A DNA stretch of 64,000 bases, from positions 173 through 64,172 of the forward strand of contig NZ_NIJK01000007.1 of assembly GCF_002836975.1 (NCBI RefSeq), written 5' to 3'. The position numbers and the translations under genes are program-made. Of the stretch, positions 46,825 through 56,125 are shown piece by piece. Positions within the stretch are counted from its first letter, which is position 1. The number at the start of each line of letters is the position of its first letter. The notes beneath the pieces are model-generated. The model was not told where the DNA came from. It was given only the letters and a program-made list of their open reading frames with translations, and searched no databases. Origin of the DNA: Shewanella indica (GTDB lineage Bacteria; Pseudomonadota; Gammaproteobacteria; Enterobacterales; Shewanellaceae).

Positions 46825-48003
46825 TTAAGCCTGCATCGCGGCGTGATAACGCTCGAAGGCTCGCTCGAGGTCGGCAATCAAATCGTCCGGATCTTCCAAA
46901 CCTATATGCAGTCTCACCAGGGGCTTGCTGCTGTCCCACTGGGTTGCCGTGCGCAATTTCTCTATACCGGATATTGCCAGAATAAGGCTCTCGAAGCCAC
47001 CCCATGAAAATCCCATCTTGAAGTGCTCCATCCCTTCGACGAAGGCGGTCATCGCCTGGCGGTTACCCTCTTTGAGCACAAAGGAAAACAAGCCGTTGGC
47101 GGCGCTGAAGTCACGCTGGAAAAACTCGTGACCCGGGCAACTGGCAAACGCCGGGTGGCGCAGGTGATCCACTTCCGGGCGCTGCGCCAGGAAATTGGCC
47201 ACTTTGAGGGCATTTTTTTCATGTTGCGCCATTCTCACCCCCAGGGTTCTCAGCCCCCTGGCCGCCAGAAAGATATCGTCTGCAGAGGTGCATTGGCCCA
47301 TGAGATAGCTGTTCTCCCTCAGGGTATCCCAGTGTGCTTCATTGGCGGTCGCCGTACCCAGCATCACATCCGAGTGACCCACTATGTACTTGGTAGCGGC
47401 CTGAATCGAGATATCGACGCCCATCTCAAACGGGCGACAATTGATGGGGGAGGCCCAGGTGTTGTCCAGCATGGTGACCAATTGATGCTCATGCGCGATG
47501 CGGCACAGGGTCGGCACATCCTGGACTTCCATGGTGATGGAGCCGGGAGATTCCAGAAACAGCACTTTGGTATTGGGGCGGATAAGCTCGCGGATACCGG
47601 TGCCAATCAAGGGGTCATAGTAACTGGTTTCAATCCCCAGCCCCTGGAGCAGCTTGTCGCACAGATCCCGGGTGGGCTCGTAGACACTGTCTACCATCAG
47701 CAAGTGATCACCGGCCTTCAGAAAAGACAGCAGGGCGCCACTGATGGCCGCAGAGCCTGAAGGGTAGAGCGCAGTGCCAACACCACCTTCGAGTTCGGCA
47801 ATGGCCGCCTGAAAGGCAAAGTGAGTCGGGGTGCCGCGGCGGCCATAGAACATCTCCCCTTTGGCGCGATTGGCCGTGGCGTGGCGCATCTGTTCCATGC
47901 TGTCAAATACGACGGTTGATGCTCGAAACACGGGAGGATTGATCACTCCCTTGCTCCACTTTTTGTCCCGGCCGAGCGAGACCAGCTTGGTGGCTTTCTT
48001 CAT
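46825..48003 (-). CDS. metC: Cystathionine beta-lyase
   Basis: A 392-residue PLP enzyme of the Cys/Met metabolism family. The PLP lysine is in ATKYIVGHSDVMLG (near residue 205); substrate-binding YGRRGTPTH near residue 52 and SAAISGALLSFLKAGDH near 83 are typical of MetC rather than MetB. It converts cystathionine to homocysteine in methionine synthesis; a desulfhydrase side activity is common. ATG 48003 is preferred to an upstream frame extension to 48060. Confidence 0.88.
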   Translation of the reverse strand: MKKATKLVSLGRDKKWSKGVINPPVFRASTVVFDSMEQMRHATANRAKGEMFYGRRGTPTHFAFQAAIAELEGGVGTALYPSGSAAISGALLSFLKAGDHLLMVDSVYEPTRDLCDKLLQGLGIETSYYDPLIGTGIRELIRPNTKVLFLESPGSITMEVQDVPTLCRIAHEHQLVTMLDNTWASPINCRPFEMGVDISIQAATKYIVGHSDVMLGTATANEAHWDTLRENSYLMGQCTSADDIFLAARGLRTLGVRMAQHEKNALKVANFLAQRPEVDHLRHPAFASCPGHEFFQRDFSAANGLFSFVLKEGNRQAMTAFVEGMEHFKMGFSWGGFESLILAISGIEKLRTATQWDSSKPLVRLHIGLEDPDDLIADLERAFERYHAAMQA

Positions 48004-48116
48004 GGATGCAACTCTTGTCTGTGATTGCGGGGCGAGCGCCCCTTTGAGGCATATTAACATTGAATCTTGTCATTGCCAGTGCGGCGGGCTTGAGACTTGT
48101 TCAAGTTGTCCGCAGC

Positions 48117-50288
48117 TTAAAGCAGCGGCAGGCTGACCCGAATTTCGACACCTGAGCCGTCGCTCAGGTTGCTGGCACTGATATGGCCGCCATGGAAGGC
48201 GGTGATAAGCCTGGCGATATAAAGTCCCAGTCCCAGATGAGGTTTGGACTGCATCGTTTGTGGCCGCACTGAGACCATGGACTCGAAGATCTGCTCGGTC
48301 ATGTTTTCCGGCAACAGTGGCCCTTGGTTTTCCACCCTGAGCAGGGCCTGTTTGCCCTGCACCTTGAGGCTGATGCGGATATCGGTATCGGCTTTGCTGA
48401 ACTCAATGGCGTTGGTGACCAGCTTATCCATCAGCTGGGCGACATATTCAGGCACGCCACGCATGGTCAAAGGTTCATCCGGCAACACCAGCACGAAACC
48501 TTGTTCCTTGTAAGTCATCTGATACCCGGCGACGCAGCCTGCCACAACCTTGGTCAGTGGGAATTCATCTATCTCGGCCTGGGACAGGGACTCCTCGAGC
48601 CGGGTGGCTTCGCTCATGTTGGCGAGGATCAGCCACAAGCGATTGACCCCTTCCTGGGCGCGGTCGACGTACTTGGCCGTGTCCTTGTCCAGTTGCTGCA
48701 GACTCAAGTGCTCCAATGAGCTGCGCACCACGGCCACCGGGGTTCTCAATTCGTGGGATAGTCGCGAGGACATGTTTTCCAGATAGTGGGTATATTGCCC
48801 CAACCGGTTGACGATATTGGCAAAACTGCGCGACAGGTCGCCGATTTCATCGCGCACTTTTGAAGGTGGAATGGTGTCGCGAACCCGCCCCTGGCTGTCG
48901 ATGGCGCGCTCGGCCTGATCCCTGAGTTTGCGAATGCGGCTGGAGATCCCGGAGGCAAACACAAACAGTGCCAGGGTTCCCATGGCCATCACGGTCAGGA
49001 TCACATTGAACAGTTTCTCCAGTGCCCGGTTACGCAGGGTACGGATACCATGGGTGGTTTCCTCGGCAACCACGGCGCCCATCACCTTATCGTCAATCCA
49101 GATGGGGCTGGCCGCCGCCAACACCACCGCCTTGTTATCCGGTGTCAGGCGCCAGGTGGAGGCCATCTGGCCATTCAGCGCCCGGCGAATATGGCTACCG
49201 CCGAGTTCGGTCGAGTCCTGCAGTGAGTCGATAAAATCCATAGGCGGCTTGGTCAGCACTGTGTAGTAGATGGGGTGTAGATAGTCGTGTTCCAGTTTGC
49301 CAAAGAAGCTTTCCGGTTGCCGCTCCTCCTCGACCGAGCGGGTCCAGACACTGGAATCGGCGCGAATATCGCCCGACTTGGCCAGCACCCGGCCATGGAC
49401 ATCCACCACCCATATCCGCGAGCTGTTATGCCCCATACCTTTGATAATACTTTCAATTTCCGGTGATGGTACCAGAACCGTCCCCAGCTTATCGGCGCGG
49501 TCAGTGGCCGAGGTACCAACTATGGCTTCCAGCCTGCGGCTCTTTTTGTCGTTGACATCATGAATGGCAAAACTGAGTTTACTGCCCACCATCTCCAGCG
49601 GCATTCTGAGTTCAATATTGTAACCCTTATCGGTTTTCAACCACTGGCCCTGAATGCGGACCTCTGGTGTCACCGGGGCGCTGAGCGCCGGATTTTCAGG
49701 CAACTCGAAGGCGCTGAGCCAGCCATCGTGCTTGTTGGCTATGGTGTAGCGGCGAAAACGGCCATCCGGGGCCAGGGTGGCGATAGCCAGATAGTCGTTG
49801 CGATCCACACTCAGGCTGTTGCGGCCGCGGTAAATCACCTTTGGATCCGTTACCTCGAAAAAGCCGTAAAGGTAGCCGCCATATTTACCTACCATATGGG
49901 TAAAGCTCAGCGTTGACTGGCTGTCACTCAAGCGCATCAGGGTATGCTCTTCGCCATAGGTCATGGCGCGATGGCGGTAGGCCTCCCAATCATTGAGGCG
50001 GCCATCCAGCTGAATGGGGCCGTTGAGCGGATAGGCGTAGAGATCGCGGCCCTTTTCTACTTGATTGAGGAAACTGGCCTGGCTGTCGAACAGCCTGGGT
50101 CTTTCATGTAGCGCCGTAGCCAGGGCCTGAGTGGTTCCTTCCAGGGTTTTCTCCTGGCCGTGACGCAGATATTTCTCCATCTCCCACACATACTGATAGC
50201 CAAGCCAGGGCAGGCACAGCAAAAACAGCGACAGTACCAGAGTCTTGGTTCTGAGGCCTATTGGCGGGTGATAGGAGGGAAACTTCAA
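48117..50288 (-). CDS. pdsS: Dedicated sortase system histidine kinase
   Basis: A 723-residue membrane kinase: helix at about 13-33, a periplasmic region of about 390 residues, helix at about 430-450, HAMP (about 455-500), HisKA with SRLSHELRTPVAVV (His near 507) and HATPase_c (LGLGLYIARLI). The periplasmic part contains PIQLDGRLNDWEAYR near residue 90, a start typical of CBM9/DOMON-like carbohydrate- or ligand-binding folds. Its place beside the sortase, its substrate and an OmpA-like gene matches the proteobacterial dedicated sortase system kinase. Its ATG overlaps the regulator stop by 4 bp. Confidence 0.88.
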   Translation of the reverse strand: MKFPSYHPPIGLRTKTLVLSLFLLCLPWLGYQYVWEMEKYLRHGQEKTLEGTTQALATALHERPRLFDSQASFLNQVEKGRDLYAYPLNGPIQLDGRLNDWEAYRHRAMTYGEEHTLMRLSDSQSTLSFTHMVGKYGGYLYGFFEVTDPKVIYRGRNSLSVDRNDYLAIATLAPDGRFRRYTIANKHDGWLSAFELPENPALSAPVTPEVRIQGQWLKTDKGYNIELRMPLEMVGSKLSFAIHDVNDKKSRRLEAIVGTSATDRADKLGTVLVPSPEIESIIKGMGHNSSRIWVVDVHGRVLAKSGDIRADSSVWTRSVEEERQPESFFGKLEHDYLHPIYYTVLTKPPMDFIDSLQDSTELGGSHIRRALNGQMASTWRLTPDNKAVVLAAASPIWIDDKVMGAVVAEETTHGIRTLRNRALEKLFNVILTVMAMGTLALFVFASGISSRIRKLRDQAERAIDSQGRVRDTIPPSKVRDEIGDLSRSFANIVNRLGQYTHYLENMSSRLSHELRTPVAVVRSSLEHLSLQQLDKDTAKYVDRAQEGVNRLWLILANMSEATRLEESLSQAEIDEFPLTKVVAGCVAGYQMTYKEQGFVLVLPDEPLTMRGVPEYVAQLMDKLVTNAIEFSKADTDIRISLKVQGKQALLRVENQGPLLPENMTEQIFESMVSVRPQTMQSKPHLGLGLYIARLITAFHGGHISASNLSDGSGVEIRVSLPLL

Positions 50289-50977
50289 GATTCGGGATCC
50301 CAGCGATAACCCATGCCATAGACGGTATCAATGCAGTCAAAGGCCGGATCGGCGGCGATAAACTTGCGCCTGATCCGCTTTACATGGGAGGTAATGGTGC
50401 TGTCATCGACATAAATCTTGGCTTCCTGCATCAATTCGGTGCGGCTGCGCACATGGCCGGGATGTTTGGCCAGGGCGTACACCATCCAGAATTCGGTCAC
50501 TGTCAATTCAATCGGCTGCTGTTGCCAGTATACCTGAATTCGGTTGGCATCTATGGTGAGGGCGCCGCGCTCCATCAGGGTATCGGCCGGAGCGCTGCTG
50601 CCGGCGAGTTCGCAGCGGCGAAACAGCGCCGCCAACCGCGCCAGTAAATGGGGAAAACTGACATCTTTGCTCAGGTAGTCATCGGCACCCAGACGCAGGC
50701 CACAAACCGTATCGAAGTCGCTGTCTCTGGCGGTGAGAAAAATAATCGGCAGGGTGCCCGACATCGCTCGCAGCGACTGGCACAAGGTAAAGCCACCATC
50801 GATTTCATGCTCCAGACCTATGTCAATAATGGCCAAATCCGGTAAGCGGGTGTTGAAGGCCTGCATGGCCTCGGGGCGGTTGGCGTAAGTCTGCACAGAG
50901 TAACCCTGTGATTGCAGCACATCTTTGTAGTTTTCTCTTATTGCAGCTTCATCTTCCACTATGGCAATGCGTTTCAT
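50285..50977 (-). CDS. pdsR: Dedicated sortase system response regulator
   Basis: A 230-residue OmpR-type regulator. Receiver: acidic pocket VEDE, Asp52 phospho-acceptor in AIIDIGLEHEIDGG, and LSKD with the conserved lysine. DNA-binding wing: LTVTEFWMVYALAKHPGHVRSRTELM and TSHVKRIRRKF. ATG 50977 with AAGAGG upstream; the frame is open another 48 codons without support. Transcribed with pdsS, divergent from pdsO, which it probably activates. Confidence 0.9.
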   Translation of the reverse strand: MKRIAIVEDEAAIRENYKDVLQSQGYSVQTYANRPEAMQAFNTRLPDLAIIDIGLEHEIDGGFTLCQSLRAMSGTLPIIFLTARDSDFDTVCGLRLGADDYLSKDVSFPHLLARLAALFRRCELAGSSAPADTLMERGALTIDANRIQVYWQQQPIELTVTEFWMVYALAKHPGHVRSRTELMQEAKIYVDDSTITSHVKRIRRKFIAADPAFDCIDTVYGMGYRWDPES

Positions 50978-51195
50978 CTGCCTCTTGTTCCTGCCGAGCC
51001 GTGAATAGCCGTGACTATACAGGATTTTAGCCGTGAAAAAAGCGATAGCTTCCAATTGCCATTTTGTTGCCACAATTGATAGCCAAAGTGCCATTTTTGC
51101 TCCCCAGACTTGCCATTTCAATGGGGTTTAATCATCTCAACGACGAGGAACGCTGCCAACTGGGCAGCAAGCTCTACAAGACAAAAGGAATCGAG
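50978..51195. promoter_or_regulatory. Divergent promoter region of the sortase locus
   Basis: 218 bp between pdsR (-) and pdsO (+). Likely holds both promoters and PdsR operators. CCAATTGCCATTTTG, GTGCCATTTTTG and TTGCCATTTCAA recur as TGCCATTT at three nearby places (about 51057, 51090 and 51112), roughly 22-33 bp apart, a candidate direct-repeat operator for an OmpR-type regulator. Confidence 0.5.
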
Positions 51196-51963
51196 ATGAT
51201 GAAAAAGACCCCCATAGCCTCCCTGATCATGGCATCACTGTTGCTGACTTCTTCTCTGGCGCACGCCGACAGCCAGCCAAACTTACCGACTCAGGAGAGA
51301 GACCACAACGAAGAGTTGGTTGGCTTTGGCACAGGCGCACTGCTGGGCGCCGTGGTTGGGGGACCTGTGGGGGCCGTTATCGGTGCCTTCACCGGCGGCA
51401 TAGTGGGTAAGTCTGTGGGCGATGACGAGCAGCTCAAGAGTCAGCAGCAACAGCTGGCCGAGCAAACCGAACAACTGGCGAGTCTCAGTGAGAAGCAGCG
51501 AGCGCTGAAGGAGTTATCGTTGCAATACGCCGATGCCCAGAGCCGTCTTAATGCGCTTTCCCGCGACCGGGCTACCCAGCTCGAAGAGTTGATAGTGGGT
51601 ATGAATGTGCAGTTTCGTACCGGCACCGCCGAAATCGAACCCCACTTTGCCCGCCAGCTGGACGATTTGGCCTATGCCATGAGCCTGTCGCCTGAGCTGA
51701 TGTTGGATCTGACCGGTTACGCCGATCGCCGTGGTAATTCTGATTACAACCAGACGCTGTCTGAACAGCGGGTCGAGGCGGTGAAAAGCTATTTGGTTAG
51801 CCAAGGCGTTGCCGAAGAGCGTTTGCAAACCCAGGCTTTGGGTGCCAGTTCTCCCCTCAGTGCCAAACAGAGCCGCGAGAGTGACTTCTTTGACCGTCGG
51901 GTCACGCTGAAATTGCAGACTCAGGGAGCTGCTCTGGCAGCCAATCAACAAAGCGGTAATTGA
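51196..51963 (+). CDS. pdsO: OmpA-family protein of the dedicated sortase system
   Basis: A 255-residue envelope protein with a signal peptide (about 1-23, ending AHA). A glycine-rich segment (about 45-75, GTGALLGAVVGGPVGAVIGAFTGGIVG, a glycine-zipper membrane-insertion motif) follows, then a coiled region (about 80-125) and an OmpA C-terminal peptidoglycan-binding domain (about 135-240, TGYADRRGNSDYNQTLSEQRVEAVKSYL). The ATG pair at 51196/51199 follows AAAGGAATCGAG. The stop lies 15 bp before the target-protein start, so the three genes form an operon. Confidence 0.88.
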   Translation: MMKKTPIASLIMASLLLTSSLAHADSQPNLPTQERDHNEELVGFGTGALLGAVVGGPVGAVIGAFTGGIVGKSVGDDEQLKSQQQQLAEQTEQLASLSEKQRALKELSLQYADAQSRLNALSRDRATQLEELIVGMNVQFRTGTAEIEPHFARQLDDLAYAMSLSPELMLDLTGYADRRGNSDYNQTLSEQRVEAVKSYLVSQGVAEERLQTQALGASSPLSAKQSRESDFFDRRVTLKLQTQGAALAANQQSGN

Positions 51964-51977
51964 GAGGGAGCGACAAA

Positions 51978-54305
51978 ATGAATATGGATATCCCTCGGCA
52001 GGAAAACGAGCAGTTTCAGAGAATGTCCGCCGCTAGTCACAGCGATTCTGATACTTATTTATGCAGGGCCGTCAACGCCCTGCAATTTTCAGGCTTTGCA
52101 CTGCTGGCACTGCTGGTGTTCAATCTGGTGAGCTCGGTTGAAGCCTGGGCCGAGAATGGTCCCCAATTTGCCGAAGAGCCTGCAAGTGTCCAGGCTCAGG
52201 AAGGTACCCTTCAACTGATTGATAATCCGCAATGGCCATGTGCCGGGGTGCTCGCTTTTGGCGACACTCAGGCCCCGGCACTGGCAACCGAAGTCAGCAT
52301 GAGCATCAGTGGCTGGAGTAACAGAGTCAGCGTCACCCAGTCATTCACCAATGATACCCAGGAGTGGATCCACGGCCGTTACCTGTTCCCGCTGCCCAAT
52401 GAGGCGGCGGTGGACAGCATGCAGCTGAGAATAGGTGAGCGGATCATCGAGGGGGTTATTCAACCAAAGGAAGAGGCCAAGCGCACTTTTGAGCAGGCCA
52501 AGGCTCAGGGCAAGCGCGCCAGTTTACTGAGTCAGGAGCGGCCCAACCTGTTCACCACTCAGGTGGCTAATTTGGCCCCGGGGGAAACCCTTAAAGTCAG
52601 CTTCAGCTACCAGCAGGCATTGGATTACCGTAATGGTCAGTTTAGCCTGCGCTTTCCCATGACCCACACGCCCCGTTATCTGCCTCAAAGCATGCTGCAA
52701 AGCTTCAAGGGTGTGGAGGAGGCGGCGCGGTTGCTGAGTCCTGTGATTGAAGCCGCGGGCCTTGAAAAGATGTTTGCCGGTACAGATAGCGAAAGCTCTG
52801 ATCTTAAAAGCCCCCAAGCGCAAAGCCCCCATGCGCACAGCGGTGGCCAGGAGAATCGTCTCAGTTTGGATATTATCCTGGATGCCGGTTTTCCCTTGCT
52901 GTCGCTGGAATCCCCTTATCATGCTATTTCCCAACAAACCCTGAGTGATGGCCGTATTCGGGTGCAGCTGCAACAAGACAATACCAAGGCCGACAGCGAC
53001 TTTGTGTTGCAATGGCAAGCGGATACGGGCGCCAAGCCCGCAGCGGCGCTGTTCAGCCAGCAAGGCCAGACCCATACCCCAGCACCTTCTTTAGCGCAGG
53101 CCGAAGGCCAAGCTGCCAGGGATGAATACAGTCTATTGATGTTGATGCCTCCACAGAGCAAAGAGGTGGCCAAGCCCTTGCCCAGGGAGCTTATTCTGGT
53201 GATAGATACTTCGGGCTCCATGGGGGGAGATGCAATAGTTCAGGCCAAACAGGCACTGCTGTATGCATTGAGCAGTCTCAAACCGGAGGACAGTTTCAAT
53301 GTTGTTGAATTCAATTCTGCAGTGCAGACCATGGCGGCCAACTCTTTGCCGGCGACGGCCCACAATATAGGTCGGGCGCAGCAGTTTATTCGCGCCCTGG
53401 AAGCCAACGGTGGTACCGAGATGGCCAAGGCGCTTGAGTTGGCATTGAACAATGATTTTGCCGCTCAAAATAAAGTCGGCACGCAAGGTGAGATTAAGGC
53501 GCTCAGGCAAGTGATTTTCATGACAGATGGCGCCGTAGGCAATGAACAGGCGCTATTTGAACTGATTAAAGACAGGCTCGGCGACAACCGTCTGTTTACC
53601 ATAGGTATAGGCACTGCCCCCAACTCCCACTTTATGCAGCGCGTTGCCGAGCTGGGGCGGGGCAGCTTTACCTATATTGGCAAGATGCAGGAGGTGGAGC
53701 AAAAGGTGGTTGCCTTGCTGGAAAAAATCTCTGCTCCCAGGATCACAGATGTGTCGCTGCGCTACCCTGACGGCACTGTGCCGGATTACTGGTCGGCACA
53801 AATTCCGGATCTCTATCAGGGTGAGCCGGTATTGGTGAGCATCAAACAGCGTAGCAATGCCCACAAGGCAGTTATCGTATCCGGTCTTATCGATGGCCAA
53901 TTCTGGCAGCAGGAGCTGGCGCTCAATGCCAAGGCTGAGCCCAAAGGGCTGGATCTTATCTGGGCCAGAAAACAGATAGCCGCGCTGGAGTTGGCCAAAG
54001 ATGCAGCCAACAGTGAACGCATTGAACGCCAGGTCACAGCGCTGTCGCTGAAGTACCACTTGGTCAGTCCGTACACCAGCCTGGTGGCAGTGGATGTCAC
54101 CCCGGTCAATCCGGACGCCGCGGCGACCCGGGAAGGGCAAGTGGCCAGTCATGCGCCCAAGGGCTGGCAGGGTAAGTTGCCGCAGACCGCCACCGACAGC
54201 CGGCTGATGTTGCTGCTGGGGTTGGCAAGTTTGCTGGCGGCGCTGATGCTGGCGGCTTTCCCCAGGGCCTTTGGCCGTCGTGCTTGTGAGGAGGCGGGGC
54301 GATGA
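51978..54305 (+). CDS. Sortase target protein with VIT and von Willebrand A domains
   Basis: About 775 residues: an N-terminal hydrophobic segment (about 40-60, preceded by a long polar stretch), a VIT domain (about 90-220), a spacer, and a VWA domain (about 400-575) with MIDAS motif DTSGSMGG and a downstream TDGAVGN. The C-terminus is a sorting signal: LPQTA at 734-738, a hydrophobic helix and a basic tail RAFGRR. It is the expected substrate of the sortase encoded next, whose ATG overlaps this stop by 4 bp. VIT/VWA proteins often mediate adhesion; role inferred. ATG 51978 has GAGAGGGAG upstream. Confidence 0.9.
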   Translation: MNMDIPRQENEQFQRMSAASHSDSDTYLCRAVNALQFSGFALLALLVFNLVSSVEAWAENGPQFAEEPASVQAQEGTLQLIDNPQWPCAGVLAFGDTQAPALATEVSMSISGWSNRVSVTQSFTNDTQEWIHGRYLFPLPNEAAVDSMQLRIGERIIEGVIQPKEEAKRTFEQAKAQGKRASLLSQERPNLFTTQVANLAPGETLKVSFSYQQALDYRNGQFSLRFPMTHTPRYLPQSMLQSFKGVEEAARLLSPVIEAAGLEKMFAGTDSESSDLKSPQAQSPHAHSGGQENRLSLDIILDAGFPLLSLESPYHAISQQTLSDGRIRVQLQQDNTKADSDFVLQWQADTGAKPAAALFSQQGQTHTPAPSLAQAEGQAARDEYSLLMLMPPQSKEVAKPLPRELILVIDTSGSMGGDAIVQAKQALLYALSSLKPEDSFNVVEFNSAVQTMAANSLPATAHNIGRAQQFIRALEANGGTEMAKALELALNNDFAAQNKVGTQGEIKALRQVIFMTDGAVGNEQALFELIKDRLGDNRLFTIGIGTAPNSHFMQRVAELGRGSFTYIGKMQEVEQKVVALLEKISAPRITDVSLRYPDGTVPDYWSAQIPDLYQGEPVLVSIKQRSNAHKAVIVSGLIDGQFWQQELALNAKAEPKGLDLIWARKQIAALELAKDAANSERIERQVTALSLKYHLVSPYTSLVAVDVTPVNPDAAATREGQVASHAPKGWQGKLPQTATDSRLMLLLGLASLLAALMLAAFPRAFGRRACEEAGR

Positions 54306-54946
54306 GCCAGGCTGAGCAGGCCCTGACAGCAGGCGCTATGCCCTCGGTCAATAGGGGGCGCTTTAGCGATATCTGCTCAATAGTGATAGTTGTTCTGGTC
54401 GTGGCAGGTTCGGCCATGCTGTTTAAAGGAGGATATATGCAAGCCAAAGCCATGTTCGCCCAGTTCTTGATTGAAAAGGCCTGGGCCAAGAGTCTGACTG
54501 ACGGCCAGGCACACAAACCCTGGTCCTGGGCCGATACCCACCCCACGGCCAAATTGTGGATAGGCAAGCATGAGCCACTCTATGTGCTGGCCGGGGCCAG
54601 TGGCCGTAACCTGGCCTTTGGACCGGCGCAGATGCTTTCGGGAGCCGGCGCCGGAGAGACAGGCAATACCGTGATTGCCGGTCACAGGGATACCCATTTC
54701 GCGATCCTGGCCGGGGCCAGGGTGGGGCAGGAGATCCGCTTGCAGGGAATGGATGGCCAGATCCATTTTTATCGAATACGTGCTACCGCAGTCGTGCATG
54801 AATCTGAGACACGTTGGTTGATGGGCAGTGATGAGCGGCTATTGACGCTGATCACCTGTTATCCCTTCGACAGCCTGAGCGGCGGCGCCGAGCTTAGATT
54901 TGTGGTGCAGGCAGAAGCCTTGCAAACGCTGGCGGTTTCAGCCTGA
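54302..54946 (+). CDS. Dedicated (marine proteobacterial-type) sortase
   Basis: A 214-residue membrane-anchored transpeptidase with one N-terminal helix (about 24-45). The sortase triad is visible: His128 in AGHRDTHF, Cys186 in TLITCYPF and Arg199 in GAELRFVV. The TLITC signature agrees with class C/E-like sortases. Probably cleaves between Thr and Ala/Gly of the LPQTA tail of the adjacent VWA protein. Its last 9 bp overlap the convergent cyclase gene. Confidence 0.92.
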   Translation: MSQAEQALTAGAMPSVNRGRFSDICSIVIVVLVVAGSAMLFKGGYMQAKAMFAQFLIEKAWAKSLTDGQAHKPWSWADTHPTAKLWIGKHEPLYVLAGASGRNLAFGPAQMLSGAGAGETGNTVIAGHRDTHFAILAGARVGQEIRLQGMDGQIHFYRIRATAVVHESETRWLMGSDERLLTLITCYPFDSLSGGAELRFVVQAEALQTLAVSA

Positions 54947-55975
54947 TATCGGCATCACCCGATTGCGGCCCAAACGCTTGGCTTCATAGAGCAAGGTGTC
55001 GGCGCGTTCGGTAAGGGATTGGCGGGTATCCAGTTGCTGCCATTCTGCAACCCCGAAGGAGGCGCTGATATTGCTGATGAGCTGGCCCTTGCGCCTGTCT
55101 CTGACGCTAACCTTCTCCAGTGCCCGTCTCATGGCTTCGGCCAGTTGGCGGGCTACTCTCAGCTGACTGGTCGGCACCAGAATAGCGAACTCTTCACCAC
55201 CGAAACGATACAACTTGGTGCCGTCACGGCAACTATCCTGCAGACGCTTGGCCACCGCCTTGAGCACCTGGTCCCCCAAAAGATGCCCATATTCATCGTT
55301 GAAACGCTTGAAGTGATCCACATCCACCAGAATAAGGCAGCAGCCCTTCGGCGACTGACTCAACAAGCTATCGAAGTCGGCATCGAAGGCGCGGCGGTTA
55401 AGGCAGCCGGTGAGGGCATCAAACAATATGTCTTTTTCGGTGTTTTGCAGCTGTAGCCGCAGACTGTCTATCTCCTGCTGGGCCTTGCTCAGTTGCGAGC
55501 TCAAATAATCCGTGCTGCTGCGAATATCATCCGAGTCTTTCACCAGGGCTCGGACCATGCCCATCACCTGTTCAAGATCCATGGCGTCCTGATCCAAGCG
55601 GCTGATACGGCCAAAGTTACGCTCGATTTTGGCGCGAAAACTGTCGGCATCGCAGCTGGTATCCTTGAGTGACTGAGACAGCTCGGTCGCTATCGCCTCC
55701 ATACTCTGGCGCATATCTCTGACATCCAGTTCATCTTCCGGGGCCAGATGATGACGGTAGAGGAGTTCCGCCGTGGAGGGCGGACAGGTGTTGTACTGGC
55801 TGACGGCTTCATCCAGGCTGGCATTGAGTGCCGGGTTGCGCTCGCTGACATAGGCATACCAGAGCGCATAGTTGACCGGCGTTGTCGGTATCTGATGTTT
55901 TAACATCAACGGCAAGGCTTTTTTCAGGTATTGGGCGGCTTGTTGAAGCAGAGTCATGGTCATAGGGGAACTCAT
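54938..55975 (-). CDS. GGDEF diguanylate cyclase (cytoplasmic)
   Basis: About 345 residues, no membrane segment. The N-terminal half is helical and coiled-coil-like (about 1-180), with the TPVNYALWYAYVSERNPAL segment seen in a recurrent cyclase subfamily. The GGDEF domain (about 185-340) has the intact motif GGEEF and metal-binding DVDHFKRFND. It likely makes c-di-GMP in response to an unknown signal. The start is not firm: ATG 55975 is chosen, with ATG 55963 and 55957 as alternatives. Confidence 0.88.
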   Translation of the reverse strand: MSSPMTMTLLQQAAQYLKKALPLMLKHQIPTTPVNYALWYAYVSERNPALNASLDEAVSQYNTCPPSTAELLYRHHLAPEDELDVRDMRQSMEAIATELSQSLKDTSCDADSFRAKIERNFGRISRLDQDAMDLEQVMGMVRALVKDSDDIRSSTDYLSSQLSKAQQEIDSLRLQLQNTEKDILFDALTGCLNRRAFDADFDSLLSQSPKGCCLILVDVDHFKRFNDEYGHLLGDQVLKAVAKRLQDSCRDGTKLYRFGGEEFAILVPTSQLRVARQLAEAMRRALEKVSVRDRRKGQLISNISASFGVAEWQQLDTRQSLTERADTLLYEAKRLGRNRVMPISG

Positions 55976-56125
55976 TGTCAATGCAATTACCTATTCAGCT
56001 TGACATAAATTAAGCCGCTTGTGGATCCAAAGGCTCACAGAATGTCACTTTGTTGCGCCGATTGCCGAATGCTGCCCCGCTGTTACAATGGCTGAACAAA
56101 ATAGATAATAGCAAGGAATGAAGTC

